From Spirochaetota bacterium (lineage in GTDB: Bacteria; Spirochaetota; Spirochaetia; DSM-27196; PWMO01): a stretch of DNA of 15,281 nucleotides. Positions 14,501 through 15,281 of the stretch are shown here, piece by piece (position 1 is the first letter of the stretch; each line of letters opens with the position of its first letter). Location: positions 1-15,281 of the forward strand of contig JAAAOH010000055.1 of assembly GCA_009908925.1 (NCBI GenBank), read 5' to 3'. The notes under the pieces are model-generated. The model saw only the letters and a program-made list of their open reading frames with translations, ran no database searches and was not told the origin of the DNA. Position numbers and translations under genes: made by a program.

Positions 14501-14930
14501 GGAGCTGCGCAACCTTCCGCAGCAGATCGGGACCCTCGAGTCGCAGGTGCGGGATCTCTCCGCACACAAAAAGGACGCCGATCAGGCGATGAAGCAGGTT
14601 TCGCAACTCGACGACACCCTCGCAGATATAGAAGCGCGGATGCAGGAGCTGCAGACCGCACGTGAGTGGCTGGCTCGCACCGAAACCCGCCTCGAAGAGG
14701 TAGGGCGCGAGGCGCAGGAACAGGTGAAGCTTCTCGGCAGCCTTCTTCGGGAGGACGGCAAGTCCGGTGGCTCCACCGGCAAAGGCGAGGGCGCTCCGTC
14801 GATGAGCGCCCGGGAGACCGTCATCAAGCTCGCGCGACAGGGCTGGAAGGTCGATGAGATCGCCCGGCAGATGAAGGTGAGTCGCGGCGAGGTGGAGCTC
14901 ATTCTCGAGCTCGCCGGCAAGGCTACCTGA
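11541..14930 (+). CDS. Giant membrane-anchored coiled-coil protein (resembles the spirochaetal SpiroCoCo family), with C-terminal HTH-like module
   Basis: Residues 5-21 (AGNVIVLLIVLVILAIY) are one membrane span followed by a basic stretch (RQLDRNNRSLEKVKR). By the positive-inside rule the large remainder lies in the cytoplasm. About residues 28-1060 are nearly continuous heptad coiled coil, rich in Glu, Arg, Gln, Leu and Ser with few Pro, for example VEEQVGRARERGEELAGAVE-like stretches. If fully helical it would be about 150 nm long. Residues 1066-1087 are a Gly/Ser-rich hinge. Residues 1088-1129 are MSARETVIKLARQGWKVDEI followed by ARQMKVSRGEVELILELAG, a small helix-turn-helix-like module. 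A similar ending is known to me from DUF6115/SwrB-type membrane proteins encoded near flagellar genes of Firmicutes. The start has GGGAG 9 nt upstream. The gene stands alone, with its own promoter-like region and a hairpin after the stop. The family name is from memory; a structural, filament-like or tether role is inference. Confidence 0.85.
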   Translation: MVFSAGNVIVLLIVLVILAIYRQLDRNNRSLEKVKRYAERVQADLDSIVEEKATQIKDMGIELEVHQKAAREVLNRIQSLEDGLNERASQIERIGTRIGDYDTALDELMKMTSQAEENINRIREESEYIDTVGKRIKSSQAQLQELEGRIPEIVDEFEARNVESLKDAEERAVQHADDRVVEIRNDIESAEQQVRGLEEQVGRARERGEELAGAVEQDIRALHEELHETTRSEVQQFKASVDQFASRFAEVEADYQARLESAAARGEKLEHSALEKIKEHIQTRFRDVGAQVQELAAGNLAELRGHVQESVQEIQTAAESWKEEQKRVVSGLGESLSDLEQRFGDRIGEVEKLRGDYAEQLKNLRGELGSRRSELENEITKVRSELSEKLTGATEGVEERVLGEVENRLSDYEEQISYRFNKLEQVNTDLDNLEGVLRQAMSGTEERIKEDFAAFGRELEERRQEDRREAGEVMEGIRNEMQELETGIQDLKSRAYDNVSEKLQGFEDDFLSDLKSRSIAMDQKLVEWQQGVDNHIEELAEQFRSDRSNIEQQYTEGLRTGLADLQNRFYSQFEKFEQQVSDFQQSVSARIQSSEGQIESFEESTRQEVDEMKKRAERSFQQEFARHSEQVSDQIDRFEKELHGRIQQLQEQVEEGTNALTASVENAKSDTAVWRARVENDLKGAEETVTGRVSDLEDQIRESVRKMQSEYEQEKEELFGKLASERDTMREDLATLRDRVSSLRADLDTQVKESMDEFRKQYTTLEQQLTERAGEVASESEERINEFKSTVSDVREQFDGMQKKLFGRIDDEARILSVRLEEIDKRTKNFVEQTKIFERADSLKISLQETVEDLKAELSKVEAQRDEAQEIQAQFAKIRKLSGEATEKMTRFLSEKRRIDALEDDFKKLMGMSQAVEVKLQNLTATDDTIQTVQAKLRGLDDIEKQVEERYDRLEKKKSIVDVTTQGVDKNFQQLEDLEQRLESLDQELRNLPQQIGTLESQVRDLSAHKKDADQAMKQVSQLDDTLADIEARMQELQTAREWLARTETRLEEVGREAQEQVKLLGSLLREDGKSGGSTGKGEGAPSMSARETVIKLARQGWKVDEIARQMKVSRGEVELILELAGKAT

Positions 14931-14955
14931 GCACGGGGCGGAGCGCGCCCTGTGC
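14931..14955 (+). terminator. GC-rich hairpin right after the coiled-coil gene; possible weak terminator
   Basis: GCACGGGGCG (14931-14940) pairs with CGCCCTGTGC (14946-14955) in a 10-bp stem with one G-T pair and a 5-base loop, beginning at the base after the stop codon. No T run follows, so it is not a standard intrinsic terminator. It could stop transcription weakly, protect the 3' end, or work with Rho. Confidence 0.4.
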
Positions 14956-14962
14956 GGCGCGC

Positions 14963-14991
14963 TTGACGCCTCGATGCGGCCTGAGTACTTT
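14963..14991 (+). promoter_or_regulatory. Promoter-like sequence before grpE
   Basis: TTGACG (14963-14968, 5 of 6 to consensus) and TACTTT (14986-14991, 3 of 6) are separated by 17 bases. The predicted start would be near 14998, about 23 nt before the ATG. No CIRCE inverted repeat (TTAGCACTC-N9-GAGTGCTAA) is seen between 14931 and 15020, so HrcA control at this promoter is not supported here. Confidence 0.5.
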
Positions 14992-15020
14992 TCCGACAAA
15001 GCAACAACTCAGAGGTATGT

Positions 15021-15281
15021 ATGGCCGGCGAAGAACGCAATTTCGACGATACAGGTGCAGATACGGAAACGGAACCGACCCTCGGCGAGGAGAACGCCAC
15101 CGTTCAGGAGTCGGCGGCCGGAGCCGGTGAGTCCGGCGGTGGGAGCGCTGCCGCGGACGCGAGCGATTCCGATGACGAAGTGGCGCAGCTGCGCGCGCGC
15201 GTCCAGGAGCTCGAGCACGAGAACAGCGAGCTCAAGGACCAGTACCTGCGCAAGCAGGCCGACTTCGAGAACTTCCGAAAG
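15021..15281 (+). CDS. grpE: Nucleotide exchange factor GrpE, N-terminal part; runs off the window
   Basis: GrpE releases ADP from DnaK in the Hsp70 cycle in the cytoplasm. The 87 codons present encode an acidic, Gly/Ala/Ser-rich disordered N-terminus (residues 1-52), usual for GrpE. The start of the long dimerising helix follows: EVAQLRARVQELEHENSELK, then DQYLRKQADFENFRK, where the last part is the diagnostic GrpE signature leading into the missing FRKR segment. AGAGGT at 15011-15016 serves as ribosome binding site. An ATG at 15017 is in another frame and is not the start. dnaK is expected downstream, as in many spirochaetes, but lies outside the view. Confidence 0.95.
   Translation, partial: MAGEERNFDDTGADTETEPTLGEENATVQESAAGAGESGGGSAAADASDSDDEVAQLRARVQELEHENSELKDQYLRKQADFENFRK

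Noticed and set aside
14802..14927. C-terminal HTH-like tail of the coiled-coil protein as proof of a transcription factor
   Set aside because: The tail is short, membrane-tethered and resembles modules in non-DNA-binding flagellar accessory proteins. DNA binding is not shown.
14931..14955. Standard intrinsic terminator
   Set aside because: The stem is strong but no T-rich tract follows, so it is listed only as a weak or possible terminator.
1..15281. CRISPR arrays, tRNA/rRNA genes, IS elements, phage or defence genes
   Set aside because: No repeat-spacer pattern, RNA-gene signature, transposase or integrase motif, or long inverted repeat was found. Gene density and codon style are uniform apart from the gap at 11459-11540.

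Overview
The window is a GC-rich bacterial stretch with all genes on the + strand. It most likely comes from a free-living member of the Spirochaetota (Spirochaetales). That placement is an inference from three things: a very long membrane-anchored coiled-coil protein of the kind I associate with spirochaetes lies just before grpE; envelope genes encode double-membrane components (a predicted beta-barrel, an ExbB/ExbD/TonB set and a periplasmic TPR protein); and the proteins are acidic and rich in Glu, Arg and Ala. No rRNA, tRNA, CRISPR array, insertion sequence or phage gene is visible. The region looks like ordinary, dense chromosome.

Layout. (1) 1-2616: the 3' part of der (a ribosome-assembly GTPase), overlapped by 4 nt by a gene that joins a MerR-type DNA-binding domain to what reads as a degenerate UDP-sugar pyrophosphorylase domain. 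(2) 2653-3966: an exported protein with an NlpC/P60-like Cys...His arrangement, possibly a cell-wall or peptide hydrolase. (3) 3996-10792: a tightly packed envelope operon. It encodes a 977-residue periplasmic TPR protein, a predicted outer-membrane beta-barrel, an ExbB/TolQ-type proton channel, an ExbD/TolR partner and a TonB/TolA-type transducer. Starts and stops overlap or nearly touch throughout. (4) 10796-11458: a HAD-family phosphatase-like hydrolase, 3 nt after the TonB-like gene and probably co-transcribed. (5) 11459-11540: an AT-rich gap with a TATAAT element. (6) 11541-14930: a 1129-residue coiled-coil protein with one N-terminal membrane segment and a short C-terminal helix-turn-helix-like module. 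(7) 14931-15020: a hairpin and a promoter-like sequence. (8) 15021-end: the start of grpE, cut by the window edge.

How the parts may work together. The ExbB/ExbD/TonB-like trio should convert proton-motive force into movement across the periplasm. The co-encoded TPR protein and barrel are the obvious candidates for its periplasmic and outer-membrane partners, so the operon may be a lineage-specific Tol- or Ton-like machine. The MerR/UDPGP-like fusion next to an exported hydrolase suggests, but does not prove, a regulator that senses a nucleotide-sugar or cell-wall precursor. The two most original items are this fusion and the TPR/barrel/Ton operon. The coiled-coil protein with a C-terminal module like that of SwrB/DUF6115 proteins comes next.
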